23,042 bases of DNA, taken from contig JADFJB010000078.1 of NCBI GenBank assembly GCA_022566355.1, forward strand, positions 1 through 23,042. Direction: 5' to 3'. The position numbers were made by a program, and so were the translations under genes. This stretch comes from a candidate division KSB1 bacterium. Its GTDB lineage: Bacteria; Zhuqueibacterota; JdFR-76; DREG01. Below are positions 8,050-15,089 of the stretch, piece by piece. Every line of letters begins with the position of its first letter. Positions within the stretch are counted from its first letter, which is position 1. The notes under the pieces were generated by a model. The model searched no databases. It saw only the letters and a program-made list of their open reading frames with translations, and was not told the origin of the DNA.

Positions 8050-8286
8050 TAGCACCCTGAGCGATCAGTAGAGTGATTCGGGAAGTGAAGTTAGAACTTA
8101 TGATATGGGCGGTGACAATACCACAATGGAGGTCGCTGAAGCAGTAGCTAATTATTTGTAGTAGCACCCTGAGCGATCAGTAGAGTGATTCGGAAAGGTG
8201 AAGTTAGAACTTATGATATGGGCGGTGACAACAGCACAATGGAGTTCGCTGAAGCTAGTAGCTAATTATTTGTAGTAGCACCCTGA
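7948..8286 (+). repeat. three tandem copies of the dehydrogenase gene tail (~113 bp each)
   Basis: Copy 1 (7948-8060) is the last 34 codons of the dehydrogenase plus 11 bp after its stop. Copies 2 (8061-8172) and 3 (8173-8286) repeat it with substitutions and small indels. Each copy ends with TAGTAGCACCCTGA and the next begins with GCGATC. Copies 2 and 3 share changes against copy 1 (for example GATCAGTAGAG for GATCGGCAGAG, and GGTGACAA for GGTAACAA), so copy 3 came from copy 2 or the reverse, after the first duplication. The indels break the frame, so copies 2 and 3 are not translated. They fill the space between the dehydrogenase and the PrpD-like gene. Confidence 0.93.
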
Positions 8287-8302
8287 GCGGAGTCGAAGGG
8301 TG
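8279..8302. repeat. REP-like palindromic element
   Basis: CACCCT (8279-8284) and AGGGTG (8297-8302) flank GAGCGGAGTCGA, giving a small hairpin. The motif CCCTGAGCGGAGTCGAAGGG is, from general knowledge, a widely scattered intergenic repeat in many bacterial genomes. Its left half (CACCCTGAGCG) is also found at the end of tandem copies 1 and 2, where the right half has been replaced by dehydrogenase sequence. Confidence 0.65.
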
Positions 8303-8329
8303 TTGATGCGAAAAAGGTAAGGGTTATCA

Positions 8330-9709
8330 ATGGACACAATTTCAAGAAAATGGGCTCAATTCACAACGAAATTACAATATGAAGATTTGCCGAAAAATGT
8401 AGTCGATGAAGTAAAGCGATTCTTATTTGATACCATTGGTTGTGCTTTGGGCGGTTACAAAGTTGAAGATGCTGAAATATTTATCGAAGTGCTAAAAGAA
8501 TCAGGGGGAACGCCGGAAGCCACTGTCATTGGTTCCGGAGATAAGACTTCGGCGTTCAATGCCACCTTAGCCAATAGCTTAATGGTTCGGGCAATGGATT
8601 ATAACGATATTTACTGGAAAGAAGACCCGAGCCATCCGAGTGATATTATTCCGGCGGCCTTGTCTCCCGGTGAAGTTCAAAAATCTACCGGCAAAGAAAT
8701 CATAACAGCCATCGTCCTGGCTTATGAATTTGAGCAGCGATTATGCGAATTTGCAAAACCGGGCATTCGGGAAAGAAAATGGCACCATGCAACCCTTACG
8801 CAATTTGTTTCACCGCTGGTTGCCGGTCGAATTTATGGACTTTCTGAAAATCAAATTGTCAATGCGATTGGCATTTCGGCGTGTCACAATTTTACTCCGG
8901 GCGTCGTTGCTGCCGGCCATCTCACAATGATGAAAAATACGGTGGATCCCCTGGCGGTACAATCCGGTGTTTTGGCTGCCCAATTAGCAGCAAAAGGCTA
9001 CGTTGGTCCGGAAGCGATCTTTGAAGGCAAGGAAGGTTTTGTCGATACTTTCGGCGGTGAATTCGATCTGGATATTTTGGTCGATGGCCTGGGTAACAGC
9101 TATCGAATTCTTGAATGTTCCATGAAAGCCTTTCCTGTCGAAGCATTGTCACATGCCCCGATTTCCGCAACTTTATCCTTGATGCGGGATAATCAATTGC
9201 AGCATTCGGACGTCGAAAAAGTAATTGTCAAAGTAACCCATCGTGCCAAGGACATCCTTGCCGATCCGACAAAATACAATCCAACCAGCAAGGAAACAGC
9301 CGACCACAGTCTGCCATATGTGATCTCCGCAGCGGTGGTTTCGGGTAAAATTACGCCGGAAGAATTTAGTAAAGCCAAAATTATGGATCCGGATATTCGT
9401 GCTATGCTGCCCAAAATTGAGGTTGTAGCTGATGAGAAAATCGAGAGTGTATTCCCTCGTTTAAAAGCGGCGGATGTTGAAATTCAACTCAAGAATGGCA
9501 AATCATTTACCAAATGGATTGATTATCCAAAAGGCGACTACCGAGCGCCCATGTCCGAAGAAGAACTATTGACCAAATTTCACAGCCTGGCTGATCCGGT
9601 TATGACGAGAAATTGCCAGGAAAAGATTGGCGAAATGATCTGGAATTTAGAAACTGTGCCGGATATTGGCCAGTTGATGACAAATCTTAAATCTGATGTA
9701 GCTGAATAA
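8330..9709 (+). CDS. MmgE/PrpD family dehydratase
   Basis: 459 residues, the normal length for 2-methylcitrate dehydratase/cis-aconitate decarboxylase relatives. Visible family sites: MDYNDIYWKEDPSHPSD with D90, D93 and H102; WHHATLTQF (H152/H153); MMKNTVDPLAVQSG (K202); and SMKAFPVEALSHAPISA (K266), which is closer to PrpD (FK-x-x-FPAE-x-H) than to the KxYP of itaconate-forming decarboxylases. PrpD enzymes dehydrate or hydrate citrate-like acids without an Fe-S cluster, and E. coli PrpD is known to have weak aconitase-like activity. Here it could link a citrate-type and an isocitrate-type acid for the dehydrogenase upstream. ATG 8330 has AAGGTAAGGG before it. It is the last gene of the cluster; no clear terminator follows. 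An epimerase or decarboxylase role is the alternative. Confidence 0.82.
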   Translation: MDTISRKWAQFTTKLQYEDLPKNVVDEVKRFLFDTIGCALGGYKVEDAEIFIEVLKESGGTPEATVIGSGDKTSAFNATLANSLMVRAMDYNDIYWKEDPSHPSDIIPAALSPGEVQKSTGKEIITAIVLAYEFEQRLCEFAKPGIRERKWHHATLTQFVSPLVAGRIYGLSENQIVNAIGISACHNFTPGVVAAGHLTMMKNTVDPLAVQSGVLAAQLAAKGYVGPEAIFEGKEGFVDTFGGEFDLDILVDGLGNSYRILECSMKAFPVEALSHAPISATLSLMRDNQLQHSDVEKVIVKVTHRAKDILADPTKYNPTSKETADHSLPYVISAAVVSGKITPEEFSKAKIMDPDIRAMLPKIEVVADEKIESVFPRLKAADVEIQLKNGKSFTKWIDYPKGDYRAPMSEEELLTKFHSLADPVMTRNCQEKIGEMIWNLETVPDIGQLMTNLKSDVAE

Positions 9710-9796
9710 AAAGCACGTTAAATATACAACGGATACTCCGGACATATTATTTGAAAATATAAATTTCGGGCATTAAATTCTATTTTAAACGATTGA

Positions 9797-9991
9797 TTAT
9801 TTATTAACCTTTGAATACAATCGAACTTTTGCGATCTCGCCAATGAGACGGCTGTGAACCGAATAAATATTGTGGCTTACCCGAATGGTGCTGCTGGGAC
9901 CAACTTTGATCTCCATGTTTTTACGGCAATCCAGACGAGAATTGGGTAAACGATGCAAAACAGTCAATTCCTCTTCAATCGGTCTCTTCAT
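9797..9991 (-). pseudogene. istA: IS21-family transposase (IstA) C-terminal fragment
   Basis: A 64-codon open frame whose residues about 8-60 (TVLHRLPNSRLDCRKNMEIKV, SSTIRVSHNIYSVHSRLIGE, VRLY) match the beta-barrel region near the C-terminus of IstA/Mu-type transposases. A full IstA is about 400-500 residues; here the upstream side is cut by a TGA two codons before the ATG, and the C-terminal end breaks off after VRLYSK. No IstB gene, catalytic DDE region or terminal repeats are seen nearby, so the element is dead. Confidence 0.75.
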
Positions 9992-9996
9992 CGCTC

Positions 9997-10155
9997 AGAT
10001 TGCGATATGAAAAAGATGAAGATGCAACCTATTTCGGCAATAGCAAGCCCTCAGAGTCGAAAAAACGTCTGGCAGACATTGCGCAAAACATGTACGAGCT
10101 CATCTGCCAATTCAAAGGCCATACAGCCGTCAACTCACTGTATAGCTATAGATAG
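9997..10155 (+). pseudogene. unidentified C-terminal coding remnant
   Basis: Directly against the IS21 fragment, on the other strand, a frame without its own start reads LRLRYEKDEDATYFGNSKPS, ESKKRLADIAQNMYELICQF, KGHTAVNSLYSYR and stops at TAG 10153-10155. Composition is protein-like (charged, few rare residues), unlike the same bases in the other frames. I cannot assign a family; a distant resemblance to the end of creatininase-type amidohydrolases is too weak to rely on. The rest of 9710-10336 shows no gene or clear terminator. Confidence 0.35.
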
Positions 10156-10336
10156 TTTTTCTATTTTTAAAATCTGCAAATATCATGAATGAATAAAATA
10201 ACCAGATTAATAATTAGGAGAGACTTTCGATAACGACGTAGATTCTCTGATTCTTGGTTTATGCTTAGATCTGTCACCTTATCGATTGAAATATTTTATA
10301 CAAATATAGAAATTAAGCTAAATACAAAAACACTTA

Positions 10337-10954
10337 TTAAGATTTATTTACTCTTTTTTCCCCGGCCTTAGGCCTCGGTGGTGTGATCATGATATGTGCC
10401 CGGTAAGTGCCGGCATCCATCAGCCAGGGCATACCCGGTCCGGTAGGTTTGGTAGAGAGACCAGTTGTCTCGGTTGTTGCAAAAGGGATATAAACCACAG
10501 AGCGGGGGAATGCATCATTTACTTTACCTGCAACTGGATCATATTTTCCATTCTTTCCGGAAAGGACATAAAGCGTAGAGGGTCCTGCAGGCATTTTTAG
10601 AGTACCTTCCTTTACTTCAGTCCCACGGATTTTGAGTATTTCTTTGGAACCTTTACCTTCGGCCCTGAGCTCTCGTCCCCGTGCCATCAAAGGTTCAAGC
10701 GCTTTGTGGTAGCAGGCAACACTAAAACCATCACGATTGGGATCGTCGGCTAGGCAAATCATTTCGTTGGTGCCTTGGCGTAGCGTGACCAGCTTTCCAT
10801 CAGAATTATAACCCAGCACCATGGCCCCATCGCGAGATGCTTCCGGGGCCGCCATAACTGCAGCGCCAATCTGAAGTTCAGGGGATGGAACCTGGGCATA
10901 TGAGACAATTGTAAATAAACATAAAAACAAGGTGAGTGTATTTATTTTTTTCAT
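10337..10954 (-). CDS. secreted protein of unknown function
   Basis: 205 residues starting at ATG 10954 with a strong ribosome site (AAAAGGAG, 6-7 bp upstream). Residues 1-20 are a signal peptide (KKINTLTLFLCLFTIVSYAQ) with cleavage probably after SYA. The mature protein is soluble, has no membrane segment, and has recognisable blocks: GYNSDGKLVTLRQGTNEMICLADDP, a Cys pair (ICLADD and VACYH), EPLMARGRELRAEGK, and near the end PGMPWLMDAGTYRAHIMITPPRP. I have a sense of similar hypothetical proteins in environmental bacteria but cannot name a domain. Single gene: the next - strand gene upstream is nearly 590 bp away and ends in its own terminator. An exported, possibly ligand-binding, protein is all that can be said. 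Confidence 0.75.
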   Translation of the reverse strand: MKKINTLTLFLCLFTIVSYAQVPSPELQIGAAVMAAPEASRDGAMVLGYNSDGKLVTLRQGTNEMICLADDPNRDGFSVACYHKALEPLMARGRELRAEGKGSKEILKIRGTEVKEGTLKMPAGPSTLYVLSGKNGKYDPVAGKVNDAFPRSVVYIPFATTETTGLSTKPTGPGMPWLMDAGTYRAHIMITPPRPKAGEKRVNKS

Positions 10955-11450
10955 AGTGATCTCCTTTTATAATAATGTAATCAATTCAATATTTAAGGAC
11001 AAGTCATAAATTGTAATTGTATTAATTTTCTTTTCGGTAAGAAAAAATTACAAAAAACAAATCCCCCCAAAAAATCAATTCTAAGGCCAAGGTTTCCAAA
11101 TCGCAAACCGGATTCAATGCACGAATTGATGTCATTCAGATGTAATCAATTGCAGCCTATGTAAGTTGTTGTTTTTTAAATAGATCCCGTCAAGACGGGA
11201 GGATATATTTTGGATTTTTGGACTTCCACAAGAAACCATTCTAATCCATGACTAAAATATCCTTTTCACATAACCTTATTAAGTCTGTGCATCAATGACA
11301 AAAACAAAACCTTCTTACTGTTTCAAATAAAATAGTCCATTTAATTTATTATTTTGAAATCCTTTTTCACTTGTTAATCCTGTCAAGAAATTCTTAAAGG
11401 ATAGTAAGTAACTATTAAGTGCCATAACATCGTGGCACTTGTCAAGTAAC
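10955..11450. other. intergenic region with two hairpins
   Basis: No gene is seen here. Two compact inverted repeats are present: TCCCGTC-AA-GACGGGA (11185-11200, 7-bp arms) and AAGTGCCA/TGGCACTT around an 8-base loop (11417-11440). Neither is followed by a convincing T-run. The first resembles scattered intergenic palindromes. The promoter of the - strand gene at 10954 must lie in the left part. Confidence 0.4.
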
Positions 11451-11488
11451 AAATAAAAGCCCCTGTTGCAGGAAGCATACAGGGACTT
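11451..11488 (-). terminator. intrinsic terminator of the HDOD/lipoprotein operon
   Basis: On the - strand AAGTCCCTG (11488-11480) pairs with CAGGGGCTT (11465-11457) with one T-G wobble and a 14-base loop, followed by TTATTTGTT. It lies 52 bp after the stop of the lipoprotein gene. Confidence 0.75.
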
Positions 11489-11540
11489 GAGTTTACATGG
11501 CTCCCCTATAATTGAACAATTGAATAATCAGATTGGTTTG

Positions 11541-12131
11541 TTAATCTGAGGTTACAACATATTTAGAGAAATGAGGTATTTTTACGTTTTGAACATTAAC
11601 ATATCCGGTTAAAATATTTACGGTCACTGCTTCGTTCTCCATTTCTTCCCATTGACCACTTTCCGGATTATCATAGTAAACCCTGATTGCATTCGGATTA
11701 ATACCTTCCAGATTCAAACCCATAGCATAAATATTCAAAATAGCCGGTTGGCCAAAAGTTAATCCAGCCGGGGTAAAATGTAACTCTAAACTAACATCAT
11801 CGAGAACTAAAGTAATTTCCGTATCTTCACTAATCGTATTTGGTAATACTTCAAAAGAAATATTGGCATACACCAAACCTTCATCGTCAAGTGTATGATT
11901 CAATACCAGTATCCCACCTTCATCGGCTGAAATTGCCTGGGATACTGTAATAGTTTTTTTTAGGGATGGTTTGACGTTTTTGAATTTTAATATTTTGATT
12001 TTCTTTAAGGCCTTATCCTCATTTGGGACTACGGGTAACTTTTCCATGGAACAAGAGCTGATAAATAGTATCATCCCAACAAATATCCCGACGTTTAAAA
12101 TCCCACCAAAATTTTTAATTCTTTCATTCAT
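11541..12131 (-). CDS. small lipoprotein, probably beta-rich
   Basis: 196 residues from ATG 12131, with AAGGAG 9 bp upstream. The N-terminus is a lipoprotein signal: a hydrophobic stretch (GGILNVGIFVGMILFI) then SSC with C27 as the likely lipidated residue. After a Lys-rich linker (residues 40-60), the rest alternates in a beta-strand pattern: TVSQAISADEGGILVLNH, ISFEVLPNTISEDTEITLVL, LHFTPAGLTFGQPAILNIYA, and YYDNPESGQWEEM. This resembles the ZU5-like modules found in many FCB lipoproteins (EGG then F-x-x-P-x-x-T... then F-x-P-x-G-x-x-F), but the match is by eye. It is 22 bp downstream of the HDOD gene and ends in a terminator, so both are co-transcribed. Role unknown; perhaps an envelope partner of the HDOD pathway. 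Confidence 0.7.
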   Translation of the reverse strand: MNERIKNFGGILNVGIFVGMILFISSCSMEKLPVVPNEDKALKKIKILKFKNVKPSLKKTITVSQAISADEGGILVLNHTLDDEGLVYANISFEVLPNTISEDTEITLVLDDVSLELHFTPAGLTFGQPAILNIYAMGLNLEGINPNAIRVYYDNPESGQWEEMENEAVTVNILTGYVNVQNVKIPHFSKYVVTSD

Positions 12132-12153
12132 ATTATAATCTCCTTCATTGGGT

Positions 12154-13035
12154 TTATGTTAATATCAAATTTATAGCTTCATCTTTTAGTTCTAGCAGTT
12201 CGCCAAGCAACAGCAGTAAACTGGTTTTATCAAGGGATAACATATCCGCGATTACTTGCTTGATTTCTTCTTGCTTTTTCGGGTTCATTACGTTCATGGT
12301 TAGAATAGAAAAGAGATTACTCAAAATTACAATACGAATAAATGGTTTGGCCGAGTTTTGGCTTTCGGAAAGTGAGTCAATATCATGTAGTGAGTGATAC
12401 AAACAGACATCTTTAATTCGTTGCGGTAGTCTCCATCGATCACATAAAAGGCCACCTAAATAAGCGCTTGAAGGCAATGAATATTCTGCTTCAGCTTCAC
12501 TAAACAGGCAGCCATTCATTTCAGCCAGCTTACTTATCGCTTTATAATGGTCGGGAAAGAATTTTAGGTAAACTAACTTACCAATATCATGCAATAAGCC
12601 TAATGTCCAAACTTCACCGGGATCCAGAAATGGTTCGTACTTAAGAGCCAGGTTTTTTGCGCAAAGTGCTGTATGAAGAGAATGTGACCAAACCTGGTTA
12701 AACAAGTCTTCTTCACCGTCAGCCAGGCCATTCATAATCGAAATGTTAAGGACGATCCTGTGAATTTCGTTAATGCCCAAATATGAAAGAGCCATTTTTA
12801 CCTTGGTTACTTCAAAAGGCAAGCTATAATAAGCCGAATTTACAATTTTTGTAACTTGTGCAGTTAAGGCTGTGTCTTTTTGGATCAATTCAGTAATTTC
12901 CGTAAAGTCACCTTCCCCGGAATTGATGAGCTTTTGAATTTTTATCAAAATTGTCGGTAAAGCTGGTAAAGAGCAATGTTTATATAAAAAAGTCTTTGGA
13001 TCTATATTTATTGGAGGAAGCATATTTAGTCTCAA
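12154..13035 (-). CDS. HDOD domain signalling protein
   Basis: 293 residues if TTG 13035 is used; ATG 13023 (residue 5, MLPPINID) is an equally good start, and neither has a clear Shine-Dalgarno site. Residues about 18-215 match the HDOD fold: LPALPTILIKIQKLINSGEG, LIQKDTALTAQVTKIVNSAYY, LGINEIHRIVL, and WTLGLLHDIGKLVY with an intact HD-x-GK. Stand-alone HDOD proteins are regulatory scaffolds linked to second messengers, chemotaxis or the cell cycle; most do not need catalysis. No receiver or cyclase domain is attached. The C-terminal ~50 residues are Leu-rich helices (SLLLLLGELLELKDEA). It heads a two-gene operon with the lipoprotein at 11541 and is divergent from the sigma factor at 13371. 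Confidence 0.85.
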   Translation of the reverse strand: MRLNMLPPINIDPKTFLYKHCSLPALPTILIKIQKLINSGEGDFTEITELIQKDTALTAQVTKIVNSAYYSLPFEVTKVKMALSYLGINEIHRIVLNISIMNGLADGEEDLFNQVWSHSLHTALCAKNLALKYEPFLDPGEVWTLGLLHDIGKLVYLKFFPDHYKAISKLAEMNGCLFSEAEAEYSLPSSAYLGGLLCDRWRLPQRIKDVCLYHSLHDIDSLSESQNSAKPFIRIVILSNLFSILTMNVMNPKKQEEIKQVIADMLSLDKTSLLLLLGELLELKDEAINLILT

Positions 13036-13370
13036 AGGTTTAATATAAACTAATGTCCAATTTTAAGCCTTAATCTGCATTCTGGTGTTTATTATTTTCG
13101 GAATTACGAATTGTCAATTCAAAGTTGATATTATTTGTTTTTGGTTAAAATTATTTAGTACTGTACTCAAATAAGTTATTTATATAGTTAATGTCGCTTA
13201 TTGATGACAAATGGTCACAAAAAACAAGATTATATTTTGATTAAATAATATAAACCAAACCTTATTTTTTTTACTTTAAAGCATAAAATATTCAAGTAAT
13301 GGCGATTTTGTAAGAGTTTTGAGTTAAAACGCGATATATTATTACTGGTCGAAACTAAAAACGCTATTCA
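13036..13370. other. divergent promoter region
   Basis: 335 bp of strongly AT-rich DNA between the - strand HDOD operon and the + strand sigma/CHAT set. No gene is visible. A small palindrome GAATT-GTC-AATTC lies near 13109-13121. Promoters for both directions must be here but no box pair with normal spacing stands out, which would fit use of an alternative sigma factor. Confidence 0.4.
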
Positions 13371-13943
13371 ATGAAAAAGAAAAATGAAAAGAAACTAGCT
13401 GATCTGTTAATAAAAGCCCAGTCAGGAAATCGTGAATCACTTCAAATGTTATGCAAAGAATTAGAGGGATTTATACGTGGTTATTTTAGGCTAAAATTTA
13501 AAAATGATGAGATCGTAAATGACCTTTGTCAAGAAACTTATATAAGGTTTCTTAAAAGTATTTTGTTGGTCAGAGACAGAATGAAATTAAAAAGTTTTGT
13601 TGCAAAAGTAGCGTTGCACGTAATGCAAGACTATTTAAGACAGAAATATCGGTTAAGGGAAGAAAGTCTGGAAACGTCTTCTAAATCTAATGAAGAACAA
13701 GGAAAAATAAAGACGGAAGTTTTGCAACTTCTTACTGATGATTTCGATGGCCAGAGTATATTGAATAATATCGATTTATATAGAGCTTTCGATCAATTGT
13801 CTGAAAAATCAAGGAACATTTTGATGTTAAGGACCAAAGGACTTGACTATAAAGAGATATCTGCTAAGACCGGACTTTCGATTAGCGGCGTTAAGATGCA
13901 AATGAAAAGAAGCATAGAGCAATTAAGGTTAATTCTATTCTAA
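13371..13943 (+). CDS. ECF-type RNA polymerase sigma factor
   Basis: 190 residues with a sigma-70 region 2 at about 25-95 (NDEIVNDLCQETYIRFLKS, then KLKSFVAKVALHVMQDYLR) and region 4 at about 130-188 (AFDQLSEKSRNILMLRTKGL, then DYKEISAKTGLSISGVKMQM), the helix-turn-helix that reads the -35 box. Regions 1 and 3 are absent, as in ECF factors. ATG 13371 has no evident Shine-Dalgarno site, common in this type of genome. It is followed after 82 bp by a membrane protein with zinc-finger-like motifs and then by the TPR-CHAT gene, so it probably controls those genes and perhaps its own promoter. Its target promoters cannot be read from this window. Confidence 0.88.
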   Translation: MKKKNEKKLADLLIKAQSGNRESLQMLCKELEGFIRGYFRLKFKNDEIVNDLCQETYIRFLKSILLVRDRMKLKSFVAKVALHVMQDYLRQKYRLREESLETSSKSNEEQGKIKTEVLQLLTDDFDGQSILNNIDLYRAFDQLSEKSRNILMLRTKGLDYKEISAKTGLSISGVKMQMKRSIEQLRLILF

Positions 13944-14025
13944 GTGACCTTTTATTTCATTAATTCGACTCTATATCTAGAACTTAATTCATCGAAAAAT
14001 TAATGAAAAAAAAGAAAGGGTTGAA

Positions 14026-15060
14026 ATGGATAATTGTTCGTGCGTATATGAAAAAGTAATATTCTTTAATGAGGTTAATGAAAATGAACGACAGAAAATT
14101 AAAAATCATGCGGATAATTGTAGTTCGTGTCATAAGGTTTTGCAACAAGTGGGAATAATTATGACTTCTTTGGATAGAGACATTAATCAACATTCCGTTG
14201 ATGACGAACTTCTTCTTCGTTATAGTATCTATTTATCAGCGCCAAAAGAAGCGGATTACGACGGGAGAAAATTAACTCAATCCGAAATTGCGAATATTCG
14301 AGATCATATTGCCGGCTGCGGCGCATGCAGGAATAACGTGGAACAGTATTGTCAAGATTTTCAAGAAATTGAAGAATACTGGGAGAGAGAAAAACTTCCA
14401 TCTTTGATGCTTAATCCTAAATTATTATTTGAAACTCTCAATCAAAGAATGGCTGGATTTCTGAAAAAAGTTGCTAACTATAACCCGTTTATTTTCAAAC
14501 CGAGATTCTTTCCTATTGCACTTGGGACATCAGTTCTTGTAATCCTATTATGGGTTGGACCATTTTTTCGAGGGGATCAGATTCTGTACAATCAGTTAAC
14601 ATCTTTGGATGAGGTTTCGTTATTAACACGAAGTAGCTTGCCCGATCCTTTGAGTGAGGCCCTGTCTGCTTTTCATGAATCCAACTATAATCAATCAATT
14701 CAGGATTTGGAGAGCTTTATCTCTAGCAACACATCAGGCCCTTCGCTGTTCTATGCCCATTATGTATTGGGAATCTGTTATCTTTATGAAGCGCAAAGCG
14801 ATTTTTTAGGGCGATTTCGAATATTTAATGCTATGTTAATTAACAAAGGAATTCAAAATTTTGAACGTGCCAGTGTTTTATCCGGGAATCCTGGAATTGA
14901 AGAGGATTGCCTTTGGTATATCGCGAAAGCTTTTATAATGAAAAAAGAAGAAGAGAAGGCTATACAAACCTTTGAAAGTATAATTCGTTTTGAAGGTAGG
15001 AGATTTAAAGAAGCCAAGGAAGCTTTGAATAGTATTGCCAGTTTGATGAATATTCGATAA
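14026..15060 (+). CDS. membrane protein with two zinc-finger-like motifs and a TPR-like tail (putative anti-sigma factor)
   Basis: 344 residues. The cytoplasmic part has two H-x3-C-x2-C motifs, H28-C32-C35 (NHADNCSSC) and H94-C98-C101 (DHIAGCGAC), the pattern of zf-HC2 anti-sigma factors; two in one protein suggest a duplicated zinc-binding domain. C4 and C6 could add ligands. A single transmembrane helix lies at about 162-181 (FPIALGTSVLVILLWVGPFF). The outer part (about 205-340) has helical, TPR-like repeats (ALSAFHESNYNQSIQDLESF, then AKAFIMKKEEEKAIQTFESI). Gene order sigma factor - zf-HC2 - CHAT and the 29-bp gap to the CHAT gene suggest it restrains the sigma factor and passes a signal from outside, perhaps through TPR-TPR contact. 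Anti-sigma activity is inferred. Confidence 0.75.
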   Translation: MDNCSCVYEKVIFFNEVNENERQKIKNHADNCSSCHKVLQQVGIIMTSLDRDINQHSVDDELLLRYSIYLSAPKEADYDGRKLTQSEIANIRDHIAGCGACRNNVEQYCQDFQEIEEYWEREKLPSLMLNPKLLFETLNQRMAGFLKKVANYNPFIFKPRFFPIALGTSVLVILLWVGPFFRGDQILYNQLTSLDEVSLLTRSSLPDPLSEALSAFHESNYNQSIQDLESFISSNTSGPSLFYAHYVLGICYLYEAQSDFLGRFRIFNAMLINKGIQNFERASVLSGNPGIEEDCLWYIAKAFIMKKEEEKAIQTFESIIRFEGRRFKEAKEALNSIASLMNIR

Positions 15061-15089
15061 GCATTACAAACCATCTTTGCTGCAATTTT

